A DNA stretch of 64,000 nt. It comes from Haemophilus sputorum CCUG 13788. GTDB taxonomy: Bacteria > Pseudomonadota > Gammaproteobacteria > Enterobacterales > Pasteurellaceae. This document shows positions 46,579 through 57,896 of the stretch, one piece after another. Under the pieces are notes generated by a model. The model saw only the letters and a list, made by a program, of their open reading frames with translations, was not told where the DNA came from and did not search any database. The position numbers were made by a program, and so were the translations under genes. Location: positions 1-64,000 of the forward strand of contig NZ_AFNK01000001.1 of the NCBI RefSeq assembly GCF_000238795.1. Direction: 5' to 3'. Position 1 is the first letter of the stretch; each line of letters opens with the position of its first letter.

Positions 46579-48285
46579 GTGTATCTTTTCGAACCTTTAG
46601 AACGCATTATTAAAGGCTATTTGCCAGCAGAAAAAATTGAGTTAGTCAGACGTGCTTTTGTCATTGCGCGTGATGCACACGAAGGGCAAACTCGTTCAAG
46701 TGGTGAGCCATATATTACTCATCCGGTGGCGGTAGCATGCATTATTGCAGAAATGAAGCTTGACCATGAGGCGGTAATGGCGGCACTTTTGCATGATGTG
46801 ATTGAAGATACACCTTACACTGAAGAACAGTTGGCGAACGAATTTGGTTCAAGCGTGGCGGATATTGTGCAAGGCGTGTCGAAATTAGATAAGCTAAAAT
46901 TCCGAACACGCCAAGAAGCACAGGTAGAAAACTTCCGTAAGATGATTTTGGCGATGACCAAAGATATTCGTGTGGTGCTGATTAAGCTCGCAGACCGCAC
47001 GCATAATATGCGCACATTAGGTTCATTACGTCCAGATAAACGCCGCCGTATCGCTAAAGAGACTTTAGAAATTTATAGTCCATTAGCGCATCGTTTAGGT
47101 ATTGAACATATTAAAAACGAGTTGGAAAACCTCTGTTTGCAGGCAATTTATCCGCATCGTTATAACATCTTAAAAACGGGAATTGAGATGGCGCGTAGTT
47201 CGCGTCAAGATTTGATTGCGAAAATCACCCATGAAATTGAGAGCCGCCTTGCAGAAGTGGGTATTCCTGCACGAGTGTATGGACGTGAAAAACATCTCTA
47301 TGCGCTTTATCAAAAAATGCTACGTAAAGAGCAGCATTTCCACTCGATTTTAGATATTTACGCTTTCCGTATTGTGGTGGATACCGTCGATAATTGCTAC
47401 CGCGTGCTTGGACAAATGCATGCATTGTATAAACCACGTCCTTACCAAGTAAAAGATTATATTGCAGTGCCGAAAACTAACGGATATCAGTCTTTGCAGA
47501 CTTCAATGATTGGGCACAAAGGTGTGCCGATTGAAGTGCATATTCGCACCGAAGAGATGGATCAAATGGCTGAACTGGGTGTGGCAGCATTCTGGCAATA
47601 TTCGGAAGATAAATCGCATTCAACCAGTGTACAACAACGTGCGCAACGCTGGTTACAAAGCATTGTTGAATTACAACAAAGCGCGGGTAATACCGAAGAA
47701 TTTATCGAGAGTGTGAAATCTGATTTATTCTCAAACGATATTTATGTCTTTACACCAAAAGGTCGAATCGTTGAATTACCAGCACGTGCAACAGCATTAG
47801 ATTTTGCTTATGCAGTACATTCAGATATTGGCGATTGTTGTGTGGGGGCGATTGTTGATCATGCGCCTTATCCAATTTCTCAACCGTTACAATCAGGACA
47901 AACCGTAGAGATTTTAACCGAGCCAGGGAAGCATCCACATCCGTCTTGGTTGAAATTTGTGGTAAGTAGTAAAGCAAAAGCGAAAATCCGCCAAGCACTT
48001 AAACATAATGGTGAATGGTTGGAAGACGAGCAAGCGGTCGAAAAACCGGAATTTATTGAAACGAATATTGTATTGGAAATTAAAGATCAGCCGGGAGTAT
48101 TGGCAAGTCTTACCAACACTATTGCGGCTTCAAACAGCAACATTGGTGAAGTGGTTAGTCGCCCAATGGAAAACGGAAATTATAAAGTGAGCCTCCGTAT
48201 TGCTGTAACTGACAATGCGCATTTATATGTGGTTATTCAAAAATTGGCAAAATTAAGCGGTGTAGTAAAAGTCTCAAAAGCTTGA
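46579..48285 (+). CDS. spoT: SpoT-type ppGpp hydrolase/synthetase, shortened and with altered synthetase motifs
   Basis: SpoT degrades (and in most species also makes) ppGpp. From a GTG at 46579 the product has 568 residues, against ~700 in E. coli. The HD hydrolase is complete: H48 in YITHPVA, H72-D73, LADRTHNMRTL at 137-147. The synthetase region (~240-345) is recognisable but has changes at well-conserved sites: PYQVKD where PGRVKD is usual (289-290), YQSLQT for YQSLHT (Q307), and GVAAFWQY for AAHW.YK (F338). The TGS domain is present (~386-455). After KAKIRQALKHN the sequence jumps at once to the ACT domain (~494-568), so the helical and zinc-finger/RIS region is missing. The junction DEQAVEK is encoded by a USS (AAGCGGTCGAAA near 48032). 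The frame is open throughout. Hydrolase function is likely and synthetase function doubtful. Confidence 0.9.
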   Translation: MYLFEPLERIIKGYLPAEKIELVRRAFVIARDAHEGQTRSSGEPYITHPVAVACIIAEMKLDHEAVMAALLHDVIEDTPYTEEQLANEFGSSVADIVQGVSKLDKLKFRTRQEAQVENFRKMILAMTKDIRVVLIKLADRTHNMRTLGSLRPDKRRRIAKETLEIYSPLAHRLGIEHIKNELENLCLQAIYPHRYNILKTGIEMARSSRQDLIAKITHEIESRLAEVGIPARVYGREKHLYALYQKMLRKEQHFHSILDIYAFRIVVDTVDNCYRVLGQMHALYKPRPYQVKDYIAVPKTNGYQSLQTSMIGHKGVPIEVHIRTEEMDQMAELGVAAFWQYSEDKSHSTSVQQRAQRWLQSIVELQQSAGNTEEFIESVKSDLFSNDIYVFTPKGRIVELPARATALDFAYAVHSDIGDCCVGAIVDHAPYPISQPLQSGQTVEILTEPGKHPHPSWLKFVVSSKAKAKIRQALKHNGEWLEDEQAVEKPEFIETNIVLEIKDQPGVLASLTNTIAASNSNIGEVVSRPMENGNYKVSLRIAVTDNAHLYVVIQKLAKLSGVVKVSKA

Positions 48286-48308
48286 TTAAAATTGGATTAA
48301 ATAGATAA

Positions 48309-48345
48309 AAAATGGCAAGTGGAAACACTTGCCATTTTGTTTTTT
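48309..48345. terminator. Terminator of rpoZ-spoT (and of the convergent wzz-wecA unit)
   Basis: A perfect 13-bp stem (48309-48321 against 48326-48338) is followed by a T run. The A run before it makes it usable from the other strand too. Confidence 0.88.
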
Positions 48346-48356
48346 TGAATTTCGAA

Positions 48357-49112
48357 TTATTCTGCTTTTTTTCGACCTACGCTGAATAATAAAATCATTA
48401 TGAGGCTTAATATAAAGCCAGCACCGGCACCACCGCCAATCCATTTAATATAATCAAACGGGACAGCCTCAATTTTAGGCATTTGTACAAAACGGAATGC
48501 GACTAACTGATTATCAAGCGGAGAAACAGATTGCATCATTTTCAATTTGTTTTCCCATGAAGCGTCAATTTTAGATTCAGCTGCAGCTTTGACTTGTTGG
48601 AAAAGTGCTTTCCATTTCGCCACTAAATCTTGGTTGAGCTTCTCTTTGGTTTTCGTGTTAATAAAACGAATGTAATCCCCAATTAAACTTTCAGCTTGTA
48701 GCGCATTTAGTGAGCTAACACTGAGCGTGTCATTTGTAAAAGAAATAGATTTTTCGACCGCTTGTACTAATGTAGCAACCGATTTATTTTCTAATGCAGC
48801 TTGTTGTTTGATTGGTTCATATTGCGTTAAAAATTCCTGACGAAGTTGAGCGTCATTTACCATCTTCTGGAATTCGGCATAACTTTGCGCGCCAGTTTGA
48901 GCCTCAATTTTACTTAAATCGGCGGCATTTTCTGCACCGCTGACTAAACTATAAGTCGATGATAAAGAAAGATAATTACCAAGTTCAGCGGTTTTTGGTG
49001 CTTCAAATTTAGTCACGGCTTGCCATTGTGTAGGTAAAATAAGGCTTGCACCGTATCCCACACCAGCACCTACTGCGGTAAGTAATAAAATGGCAAAAAA
49101 TTGACGAAACAT
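48357..49112 (-). CDS. Wzz-like polysaccharide chain-length/co-polymerase protein
   Basis: The 251-residue protein has the topology of polysaccharide co-polymerases: an N-terminal membrane helix (about 5-25), PTQWQAVTKFEAP right after it, a long periplasmic helical domain, and a C-terminal helix (about 226-244) with a basic end. It lies 3 bp after wecA on the same strand. The pairing suggests a role in modal chain length of a WecA-primed glycan, such as enterobacterial common antigen or O-antigen, but no polymerase or flippase is nearby. Confidence 0.65.
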   Translation of the reverse strand: MFRQFFAILLLTAVGAGVGYGASLILPTQWQAVTKFEAPKTAELGNYLSLSSTYSLVSGAENAADLSKIEAQTGAQSYAEFQKMVNDAQLRQEFLTQYEPIKQQAALENKSVATLVQAVEKSISFTNDTLSVSSLNALQAESLIGDYIRFINTKTKEKLNQDLVAKWKALFQQVKAAAESKIDASWENKLKMMQSVSPLDNQLVAFRFVQMPKIEAVPFDYIKWIGGGAGAGFILSLIMILLFSVGRKKAE

Positions 49113-49115
49113 AAT

Positions 49116-50186
49116 TTAATTCTCCTGAATTTGTTTTTTTCTTGCGCGGCGTTTCATACGGCGCACAAAACGAGTAATTTTCCAAGCGCGAACGATAGAG
49201 TAAGCATAAAGGAAGAACAGTAAAATGAAGCCTAATACCATCATCGATTGGCTCCAGTAATAAATTTCACCCATAACACCAATGGTTGCACAAATGGCGG
49301 CCCAGAAAACAATCACGGCAAGCGCTTGGCGTGAAGTCAATCCCGCGCGCATCAATAGGTGGTGTAAGTGCAAGCGGTCTGGTCTGAATGGGCTTTTACC
49401 TTTTTTAAGACGGCGGAAAATCACCGCAACCATATCAATTAGAGGCACAGCAATGAGCCAGAGTCCAGTGATTGGGCTAATGGCATGACCTTGACCTTGA
49501 GTGCTTAATAGCAACATCCAAATAATAGTAAAGCCGATTAAAGTACTTCCCGAGTCTCCCATAAACACTTTCCATTTTGCACCGAAAACGCTGAGGTTAA
49601 ACATTGCATAAGGAATGAGTGTAAGGATAATTGCTAAACACCAGTAAGCGATAGCATGTTCTTGGTTTATCCACATCAGCGCACCAATACCAGCAAAGCT
49701 CACGCTAGATAGACCGGCTAATAAACCATCAATACCATCGACCATATTAAAGGCGTTAATTACGCCAATAGTGATGAATACCGTAAAAATTAGGCTGAAA
49801 AAGCCAAGTTTAATGCTAAAAGGTGCGATAATCTGCCCAAGGCTTTCGAGTTCCAGACCACTATAAATCATAGCGCCTGCAAGTATGGCTTGGATACCTG
49901 CACGTAGTGCGGGGCTGATGTCAAAACGGTCGTCAAGTACACCGATAATCAGCAAAATGGTCATAGAAAGCAGGTAAAGTCCAGGCAGCGGAAGCGTGTC
50001 GGCTTGGAATGCATAAAAAGTAAGAGTGCCAAGAAACAGCGCAATGCCCCCAATGAGGGGAATAAAACCTTGGTGGCGTTTACGAAAGTTTGGTTTGTCA
50101 ATCAATCCAACTTTTTCGGCAACGGGACGCATAAAAATTAAAGTCGCAAAAGAAACGACGACTACCGCTAAAAAAGTGAGCCACAT
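49116..50186 (-). CDS. wecA: Undecaprenyl-phosphate GlcNAc-1-phosphate transferase
   Basis: WecA starts lipid-linked glycans by moving GlcNAc-1-P to undecaprenyl phosphate. The 356 residues span about eleven membrane helices and contain GVLDDRFD (Asp-rich motif), NAFNMVDGIDGL, FMGDSGSTLIGF and the HIHHLLMRAG-type loop (HLHHLLMRAG). The protein is slightly basic at its C-terminus. It is probably in an operon with the wzz-like gene downstream. Confidence 0.95.
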   Translation of the reverse strand: MWLTFLAVVVVSFATLIFMRPVAEKVGLIDKPNFRKRHQGFIPLIGGIALFLGTLTFYAFQADTLPLPGLYLLSMTILLIIGVLDDRFDISPALRAGIQAILAGAMIYSGLELESLGQIIAPFSIKLGFFSLIFTVFITIGVINAFNMVDGIDGLLAGLSSVSFAGIGALMWINQEHAIAYWCLAIILTLIPYAMFNLSVFGAKWKVFMGDSGSTLIGFTIIWMLLLSTQGQGHAISPITGLWLIAVPLIDMVAVIFRRLKKGKSPFRPDRLHLHHLLMRAGLTSRQALAVIVFWAAICATIGVMGEIYYWSQSMMVLGFILLFFLYAYSIVRAWKITRFVRRMKRRARKKQIQEN

Positions 50187-50334
50187 ATTCCGTTTTTCTC
50201 ATTAATGATTATTATGAAAATAGGGCGTCCAGCATAGCATAAAGGGCAAAATTTAAAAAATTCTTTTAGGCAAATTATAGGCTTTTACGTAAAATAGCGG
50301 TTAAATTTTAAGATTATTTTGCAAAGGGAAAATT

Positions 50335-51618
50335 ATGTCAAAATCAGCACAACTATTTGAAAAAGCACAAAAAGTCATTCCTGGTGGAGTAAATTCACCT
50401 GTACGTGCATTTAAAGGCGTCGGTGGCACACCTGTTTTTATTGAAAAAGCAGAAGGTGCTTATATTACCGATAGCGATGGTAAAAAATATATCGATTATG
50501 TTGGTTCATGGGGCCCAATGGTGTTAGGGCATAACCATCCGGCAATTATTGATGCGGTTTTAAAAGCTGTGCCAAATGGCTTAAGTTTTGGGGCACCAAC
50601 AGAAAGTGAAATTACCTTAGCAGAATTGGTCTGCAAATTAGTGCCATCTATTGAATTAGTTCGTATGGTTAGTTCAGGAACTGAAGCCACAATGTCAGCC
50701 ATTCGTCTTGCTCGTGGTTATACAGGGCGCGATAAAATCATTAAGTTTGAAGGGTGTTACCACGGGCATTCAGATTCTTTATTAGTAAAAGCAGGTTCTG
50801 GTGCTTTAACATTAGGTCAACCAAGTGGCCCGGGTGTGCCAGCAGATTTTGCTAAACATACTTTAACTTGTACCTATAACGATTTAGATTCAGTTAAACA
50901 GGCATTTGAACAATATCCGAATGACATTGCTTGTTTGATTATTGAACCTGTGGCGGGCAATATGAACTGTATTCCACCAAAAGCAGGATTCTTACAAGGC
51001 GTGCGTGAGTTATGTGATCAATATGGTGCCGTTTTTATTATTGATGAAGTGATGACTGGTTTCCGCGTGGCATTAGGTGGCGCACAATCTTATTATGGCG
51101 TGAAACCAGATTTAACTACGTTAGGCAAAATTATCGGCGGCGGTATGCCAGTAGGCGCTTTCGGCGGTAAAAAAGAGATTATGGAATTTATCGCGCCAAC
51201 GGGGCCGGTTTATCAAGCGGGTACACTTTCAGGCAACCCAATTGCAATGGCAGCAGGTTTGGCATGTTTAACGGAATTATCAAAAGCAGGCAATGAAGAA
51301 AAATTGGCTGCTCAAACTAAAACCTTAGCTGAAGGATTAAAAGCTTTAGCAGACAAACATGGTGTGCCATTTACTGTGCAATATGTTGGCGGAATGTTTG
51401 GTTTGTTCTTTACAGAACAACAAGAAATTACGGATTTCCAATCTGTGATGAAATGCGATGCTGCAAAATTTAACCGTTTCTTCCACTTAATGTTAGAGCA
51501 AGGTGTTTATTTAGCACCATCTGCTTTTGAAGCGGGCTTTATGTCGCTTGCGCATACAGATGCAGACATTCAAGCGACTCTAGAGGCGGCGGATCGCGCA
51601 TTTGCACAGTTGAAATAA
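50335..51618 (+). CDS. hemL: Glutamate-1-semialdehyde 2,1-aminomutase
   Basis: HemL converts glutamate-1-semialdehyde to 5-aminolevulinate for haem. The 427 residues match the family. K265 in [18 protein letters not shown] binds PLP, and [28 protein letters not shown] and [10 protein letters not shown] are all present. AAGGGAAA precedes the ATG. It is monocistronic. Confidence 0.97.
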   Translation: MSKSAQLFEKAQKVIPGGVNSPVRAFKGVGGTPVFIEKAEGAYITDSDGKKYIDYVGSWGPMVLGHNHPAIIDAVLKAVPNGLSFGAPTESEITLAELVCKLVPSIELVRMVSSGTEATMSAIRLARGYTGRDKIIKFEGCYHGHSDSLLVKAGSGALTLGQPSGPGVPADFAKHTLTCTYNDLDSVKQAFEQYPNDIACLIIEPVAGNMNCIPPKAGFLQGVRELCDQYGAVFIIDEVMTGFRVALGGAQSYYGVKPDLTTLGKIIGGGMPVGAFGGKKEIMEFIAPTGPVYQAGTLSGNPIAMAAGLACLTELSKAGNEEKLAAQTKTLAEGLKALADKHGVPFTVQYVGGMFGLFFTEQQEITDFQSVMKCDAAKFNRFFHLMLEQGVYLAPSAFEAGFMSLAHTDADIQATLEAADRAFAQLK

Positions 51619-51674
51619 CGACAAGCGGTTGAATTTTGTAGAAGTTTTGCAAAATAAAATCGTGATGTGAACCG

Positions 51675-51718
51675 AAAATCTCCATTGAATCTTAATTTAA
51701 TGGAGATTTTATTTTTTA
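51675..51718 (+). terminator. Terminator of hemL
   Basis: A perfect 12-bp stem (51675-51686 against 51699-51710) is followed by a T run. A USS lies between it and the stop. Confidence 0.85.
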
Positions 51719-51821
51719 AAAGTTGTCGAATATGGCAGTTTACTTCAAGTTTTCTCCAAAAATTGCTTAGTTTTTGTTACAATTCTCCCCATTTACGATT
51801 TTAAATAGATTGACAGAAATT

Positions 51822-53531
51822 ATGACGAATATCAGTACTTTTAACCGAACTTGGGCGCGTGTCATTTTAAACGCATTGTTACGCTATGGCGTCAAACACA
51901 TCTGTATCGCACCGGGTTCTCGCTCAACACCTTTGACTTTAGAAGCAGTATTGCTTCAACAGCAACATCAAGTGACTTGTCATACGCATTTTGATGAGCG
52001 TGGGCTTGGCTTTTTTGCATTAGGGATGGCAAAAGCGAGCAATGCACCGGTCGTAGTCATTACGACTTCTGGCACGGCAGTGGCGAATTTATATCCGGCA
52101 GTCATTGAAGCAAGTCTTACCCAACATAAACTGATTGTGATTTCTGCGGATCGCCCACAAGAGTTAATCGGTTGTGGTGTAAATCAAGCAATTGAACAAC
52201 CTGGGATTTTTGCAAATTACCCCGTGGCGACTTTAAATTTACCGAAAGCAAGCCCAGATTATGCACCAAATTGGTTAGTTGGAGCTGTGGAACAAGCTTG
52301 TGTCACGCAAAACCAACAAGGTGGTGTTGTGCATATTAACGCGCCTTTTGCAGAGCCACTTTATGAGGCGGATGAGTCAGCCATTGGAACCAATCCGTGG
52401 TTAAGACCGATTATTAGTTGGTTAAGCAATCCAGAAGCGAAATGGATTGATAGTCAAAAAATTCAAAGCGAAGTTTCTATGCATGCTAACTGGGATTACT
52501 GGCGCACCAAGCGTGGTGTGATTATTGTCGGTAAATTGCCAGTTGAACAAGGGCTAGGGATTAGAAACTGGGCGGAAACCCTCGGTTGGTGTATGTTGAC
52601 CGATGTGCAATCTTCGGTAGATGCGAGTTTGCCATATGCTGACATTTGGCTTTCAAACAAAATTGTGTTTGATAAATTACAACAAGCAGACATCGTCATC
52701 CAATTTGGTACGCAAATTGTCAGTAAACGCGTCAACCAGTTCTTAGAAGCATTTAAAGGCGAATTCTGGCAAGTCGATGAGCATCCAAGCTATCTCAATC
52801 CATATTCGCATCAGCAAACGCGTTTTATTTCGAAAGCGCATCATTTCTTGCGTGTTCATCCACCGCTTCGTCAGAAACCGTGGTTGTTTGAACCGTTAGC
52901 GTTATCTCAGTTCTGCGGTAAGTTTATTGAAAGTCAAATTGGTGGCGCATTAAATGAAGCTTCACTTGCGCATCACATTCAAGATGTGTTAGCCGTAAAT
53001 GGTAACTTATTCTTAGGTAATAGCTTATTTGTGCGTTTGGTTGATGCTTTATGTAAATTACCAGAAGGCTACCCAGTTTATACCAATCGTGGCGCAAGTG
53101 GCATTGATGGGCTAATTGCAACCATGGCTGGCGTGGCGGTTGTGAGTGAACGTCCGACTGTGGGTGTGGTAGGTGATATTTCTGCCTTACATGATCTAAA
53201 TTCGTTAGCGCTACTGAGCCAAGTGCAACATCCTAGCATTCTGTTTATTGTGAATAACAGTGGTGGGGCAATTTTCGATATGTTGCCAGTTTCACCAGCA
53301 GTTAAAGACCCTTATTATCGCTTATCGCATAATTTAGAATTTGCGCAAGTTGCGGCAATGTTTGGGCTTGAATATATCCGTCCATTTACTTGGGCAGATT
53401 TGAAAGTCAAACTGAAACAGGCTTACGGACGTAAAGGGGTAACTGTCGTTGAAATTAAAGTGAATGAGAATGACGGCAGCAACTTGTATAAATCGCTGTT
53501 AAAACAAATTTCACAGGCGGAACTTGCCTAA
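51822..53531 (+). CDS. menD: SEPHCHC synthase (menaquinone synthesis)
   Basis: MenD joins isochorismate and 2-oxoglutarate with ThDP. Counting from the ATG at 51822 gives 569 residues beginning MTNISTFNRTWARVIL; upstream in-frame codons have no family match. IAPGSRSTPLT, HFDERGLGFFALG with the ThDP glutamate, and GDISALHDLNSL with the later NNSGGAIF are typical. Its stop (TAATG) overlaps the menH start. Thiamine diphosphate is its cofactor, and thiMDE is 20 kb away. Confidence 0.95.
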   Translation: MTNISTFNRTWARVILNALLRYGVKHICIAPGSRSTPLTLEAVLLQQQHQVTCHTHFDERGLGFFALGMAKASNAPVVVITTSGTAVANLYPAVIEASLTQHKLIVISADRPQELIGCGVNQAIEQPGIFANYPVATLNLPKASPDYAPNWLVGAVEQACVTQNQQGGVVHINAPFAEPLYEADESAIGTNPWLRPIISWLSNPEAKWIDSQKIQSEVSMHANWDYWRTKRGVIIVGKLPVEQGLGIRNWAETLGWCMLTDVQSSVDASLPYADIWLSNKIVFDKLQQADIVIQFGTQIVSKRVNQFLEAFKGEFWQVDEHPSYLNPYSHQQTRFISKAHHFLRVHPPLRQKPWLFEPLALSQFCGKFIESQIGGALNEASLAHHIQDVLAVNGNLFLGNSLFVRLVDALCKLPEGYPVYTNRGASGIDGLIATMAGVAVVSERPTVGVVGDISALHDLNSLALLSQVQHPSILFIVNNSGGAIFDMLPVSPAVKDPYYRLSHNLEFAQVAAMFGLEYIRPFTWADLKVKLKQAYGRKGVTVVEIKVNENDGSNLYKSLLKQISQAELA

Positions 53532-54286
53532 TGCTTGCCTATCAATGGCATGCAGAAACTGGGCAACCTATGGTATTTTTACATGGGTTGCTTGGTTCTC
53601 AACAAGATTGGCAAGCGGTGCTCACGATTTTGCAAAACTTTCCGCAAATCCGACCGCTTACTATCGATCTTCCCTTACATGGCAAGAGTGTGCAGACACA
53701 TTGTCATAGCTTCGAACAAGCTCGGGCATTATTGCACCAAACCCTTTCTCAATTGATTCAAGAGCCGTTTATCTTAGTGGGGTATTCGCTAGGTGGACGA
53801 TTGGCGTTGGATTATCACCTTAATCAGCCAAATCCTTATTTACAGCAGAGTTTTTTAGAAGGCGCGAATATTGGGCTAAAAACGGACGCTGAACGAAATG
53901 CGCGTCAGCAAAACGATGCTGCTTGGGCACAACGTTTTTGCAATGAACCCATGCCAGAGGTATTGGAAGCGTGGTATCAACAGCCTGTGTTTTCACATTT
54001 AAGCGCAGACAAGCGGTCAGATTTGATTGAAAAACGGCAAAATAATTGCGGTAAGGCGATTGCACAGATGTTAGAGGCAACGAGTTTGGCTAAACAGCCT
54101 GATTTTTCCCTTCAATTACCACAGTCAAACATACAATTTATTATTGGCGAGTATGATAAAAAATTTCGGCAGATGGCAGAACAGCATAGCTTGCCGATGC
54201 ATTTAATTCCTAACGCGGGGCATAATGCGCACTTAGAAAACCCGAAAGCATTTGTCGAAGTGCTTTGCCAAGCGCTTCAAAAATAA
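53531..54286 (+). CDS. menH: SHCHC synthase MenH
   Basis: MenH removes pyruvate from SEPHCHC to give SHCHC. The 251-residue alpha/beta hydrolase has FLHGLLGSQQDW, the nucleophile motif VGYSLGGRLAL, a late Asp (GEYDKKF) and the catalytic His in NAGHNAHLE. It overlaps menD by one base. Three USS cores lie inside it, near 53611, 53652 and 54008; the last encodes DKRSDL. Confidence 0.93.
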   Translation: MLAYQWHAETGQPMVFLHGLLGSQQDWQAVLTILQNFPQIRPLTIDLPLHGKSVQTHCHSFEQARALLHQTLSQLIQEPFILVGYSLGGRLALDYHLNQPNPYLQQSFLEGANIGLKTDAERNARQQNDAAWAQRFCNEPMPEVLEAWYQQPVFSHLSADKRSDLIEKRQNNCGKAIAQMLEATSLAKQPDFSLQLPQSNIQFIIGEYDKKFRQMAEQHSLPMHLIPNAGHNAHLENPKAFVEVLCQALQK

Positions 54287-54293
54287 AGCGTAA

Positions 54294-54656
54294 TTAGCTT
54301 TGTGTTAGCATTTGCGTGAGCCAGATACCTAAAATCGTTAATAACACGCCACCCAAAAGATGAAGACCAAGTGTGAACGCGGCTTCGCCATATTTCCCAA
54401 TCAATAATTTTTCGCTTAATTCGGCAGAAAAACTTGAAAAAGTGGTAAAACTGCCAAGAAAACCAGTAATAAACAACAATTTTTGATTATCGCCCAATGA
54501 TAATCCCATCGCTATTCCAATTAAGAAACAACCTAGCCAATTTGCAATGAGTGTGCCTAATGCCACGCTAGAAAATAGTGGATTGAGTACGAGTCCGATT
54601 CCCCAACGTAGCAATGCGCCCATCACGGCACCTAATGAAATTAACAAGATATTCAT
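54294..54656 (-). CDS. crcB: Fluoride channel Fluc/CrcB
   Basis: CrcB exports fluoride as a dual-topology dimer. The 120-residue protein has four hydrophobic helices and the signature GFLGSFTTFSSFSAE, which includes the Phe box. It starts 2 bp after the stop of the MFS gene, so the two form an operon. No fluoride riboswitch was seen upstream. Confidence 0.93.
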   Translation of the reverse strand: MNILLISLGAVMGALLRWGIGLVLNPLFSSVALGTLIANWLGCFLIGIAMGLSLGDNQKLLFITGFLGSFTTFSSFSAELSEKLLIGKYGEAAFTLGLHLLGGVLLTILGIWLTQMLTQS

Positions 54657-54658
54657 TT

Positions 54659-55723
54659 TTACACCAAAAATAAGATGGGAATTAAATTCATCACACCCAT
54701 AGTTGCAATGGCCAGTAATAAACGCGAAGCACCAAAAATAAAACCACGGTTGGTGCCGTTATCAAATTTTACCAACAGATTCGCAATCGCGGTCAGCGCA
54801 TAAACCTCAATGATAGTAAATACTACCAGATAAGCATAAGCGGTATAAACGGATAAGAATTGCAGGGTAAGAAACCATGGCACAATCATGCCTAATGCTA
54901 ATAGCGGTGCGACCCAAACCACTTGTGATCGAGTTAAGTTGATTCGGCGAGAGAATTCGCTTTGCAATAATACGGTTAATAAGCCATTAACGAATAATGC
55001 AATTGGGGAATGTTCCGGCATACCCAATTTCTGGTCAAATAAAAATGGAAAAAGCACGAAAAATGAAGTTGCAATCGAAAGCGGAATGAACAGCATTAAA
55101 TGTACTTGTAAAAATGCTTTGGTAATGATTTCTCGAATTTGTGCAAAGCGAAATTTAACCAGTGTTTGAACGGTTTGGATTTGATAAAACGGCTTAATCA
55201 TCAGTAAAAAAAGAATCAGCTCAATGCTAAAGCATAGCCAAATTAGCCAATCGATATGTTCAGTACGAATAAAAGGAATCACAAGCAATGGAGCAAACAT
55301 GGAAGACATTGAGGTAACTTTTAAGTATTTACCTTGCAAGCGAGTTTTCTGAGCATATTCTTCTCCAGCAAGTGCAAGTAAACAGGCTTTGGCATTAGTG
55401 CCAAATAGGCAACTTCCTAGCCCAAAACAAGTGGTTGCAAGCAGGAGTATTAGGTAGTGGTTTGCGTTTAAGAAGAAAATGTAAGCGACCACATCAAGTA
55501 AACAGCCTAACAACATCATTTTCGCTAAACCATAGCGGTCACCTAAAATGCCAGCCAGAATGGCTAAAGCTTGGTTACAGAAAAAGAGCAATGAGAGTGA
55601 AAAGGCAATTTCACTATTGCTTAAACCTTTGCCTTTTAAATAAACAAAAAAGACGGTTTGCATTGAAAAAAAGGCCAATGTTGAGAAAAAGCGGCGTATG
55701 AGTAATAAATTTTGCAGTGGCAT
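54659..55723 (-). CDS. Major facilitator superfamily transporter
   Basis: The 354-residue membrane protein has about ten to eleven hydrophobic segments and the MFS loop motif GILGDRYGLAKMM between helices 2 and 3. It is shorter than the usual ~400 residues but has no obvious break. The substrate is not recognisable. It is co-transcribed with crcB. Confidence 0.75.
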   Translation of the reverse strand: MPLQNLLLIRRFFSTLAFFSMQTVFFVYLKGKGLSNSEIAFSLSLLFFCNQALAILAGILGDRYGLAKMMLLGCLLDVVAYIFFLNANHYLILLLATTCFGLGSCLFGTNAKACLLALAGEEYAQKTRLQGKYLKVTSMSSMFAPLLVIPFIRTEHIDWLIWLCFSIELILFLLMIKPFYQIQTVQTLVKFRFAQIREIITKAFLQVHLMLFIPLSIATSFFVLFPFLFDQKLGMPEHSPIALFVNGLLTVLLQSEFSRRINLTRSQVVWVAPLLALGMIVPWFLTLQFLSVYTAYAYLVVFTIIEVYALTAIANLLVKFDNGTNRGFIFGASRLLLAIATMGVMNLIPILFLV

Positions 55724-55805
55724 AAATAAGATAAATTTCCGAAAATAAGCACTGATCTTACCGCTTTTCGTTATAATTGGGCAATTTTTAGTTTGAGAGA
55801 ATCGT

Positions 55806-57855
<2,050 letters not shown>

Positions 57856-57857
57856 GA

Positions 57858-57887
57858 AAAATGGAAGGGGAAACCTTCCATTTTCTC
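57858..57887. terminator. Terminator between murQ and murJ
   Basis: A perfect 11-bp stem (57858-57868 against 57874-57884) with A and T runs on its two sides separates the convergent genes. Confidence 0.82.
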
Positions 57888-57896
57888 TATTCATTA

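Noticed and set aside
46579-48285. Short SpoT explained as a frameshifted or mis-assembled gene
   Set aside because: The frame is continuous from HD through ACT and both flanking domains align in phase. An in-frame deletion is more likely, although read support should be checked.
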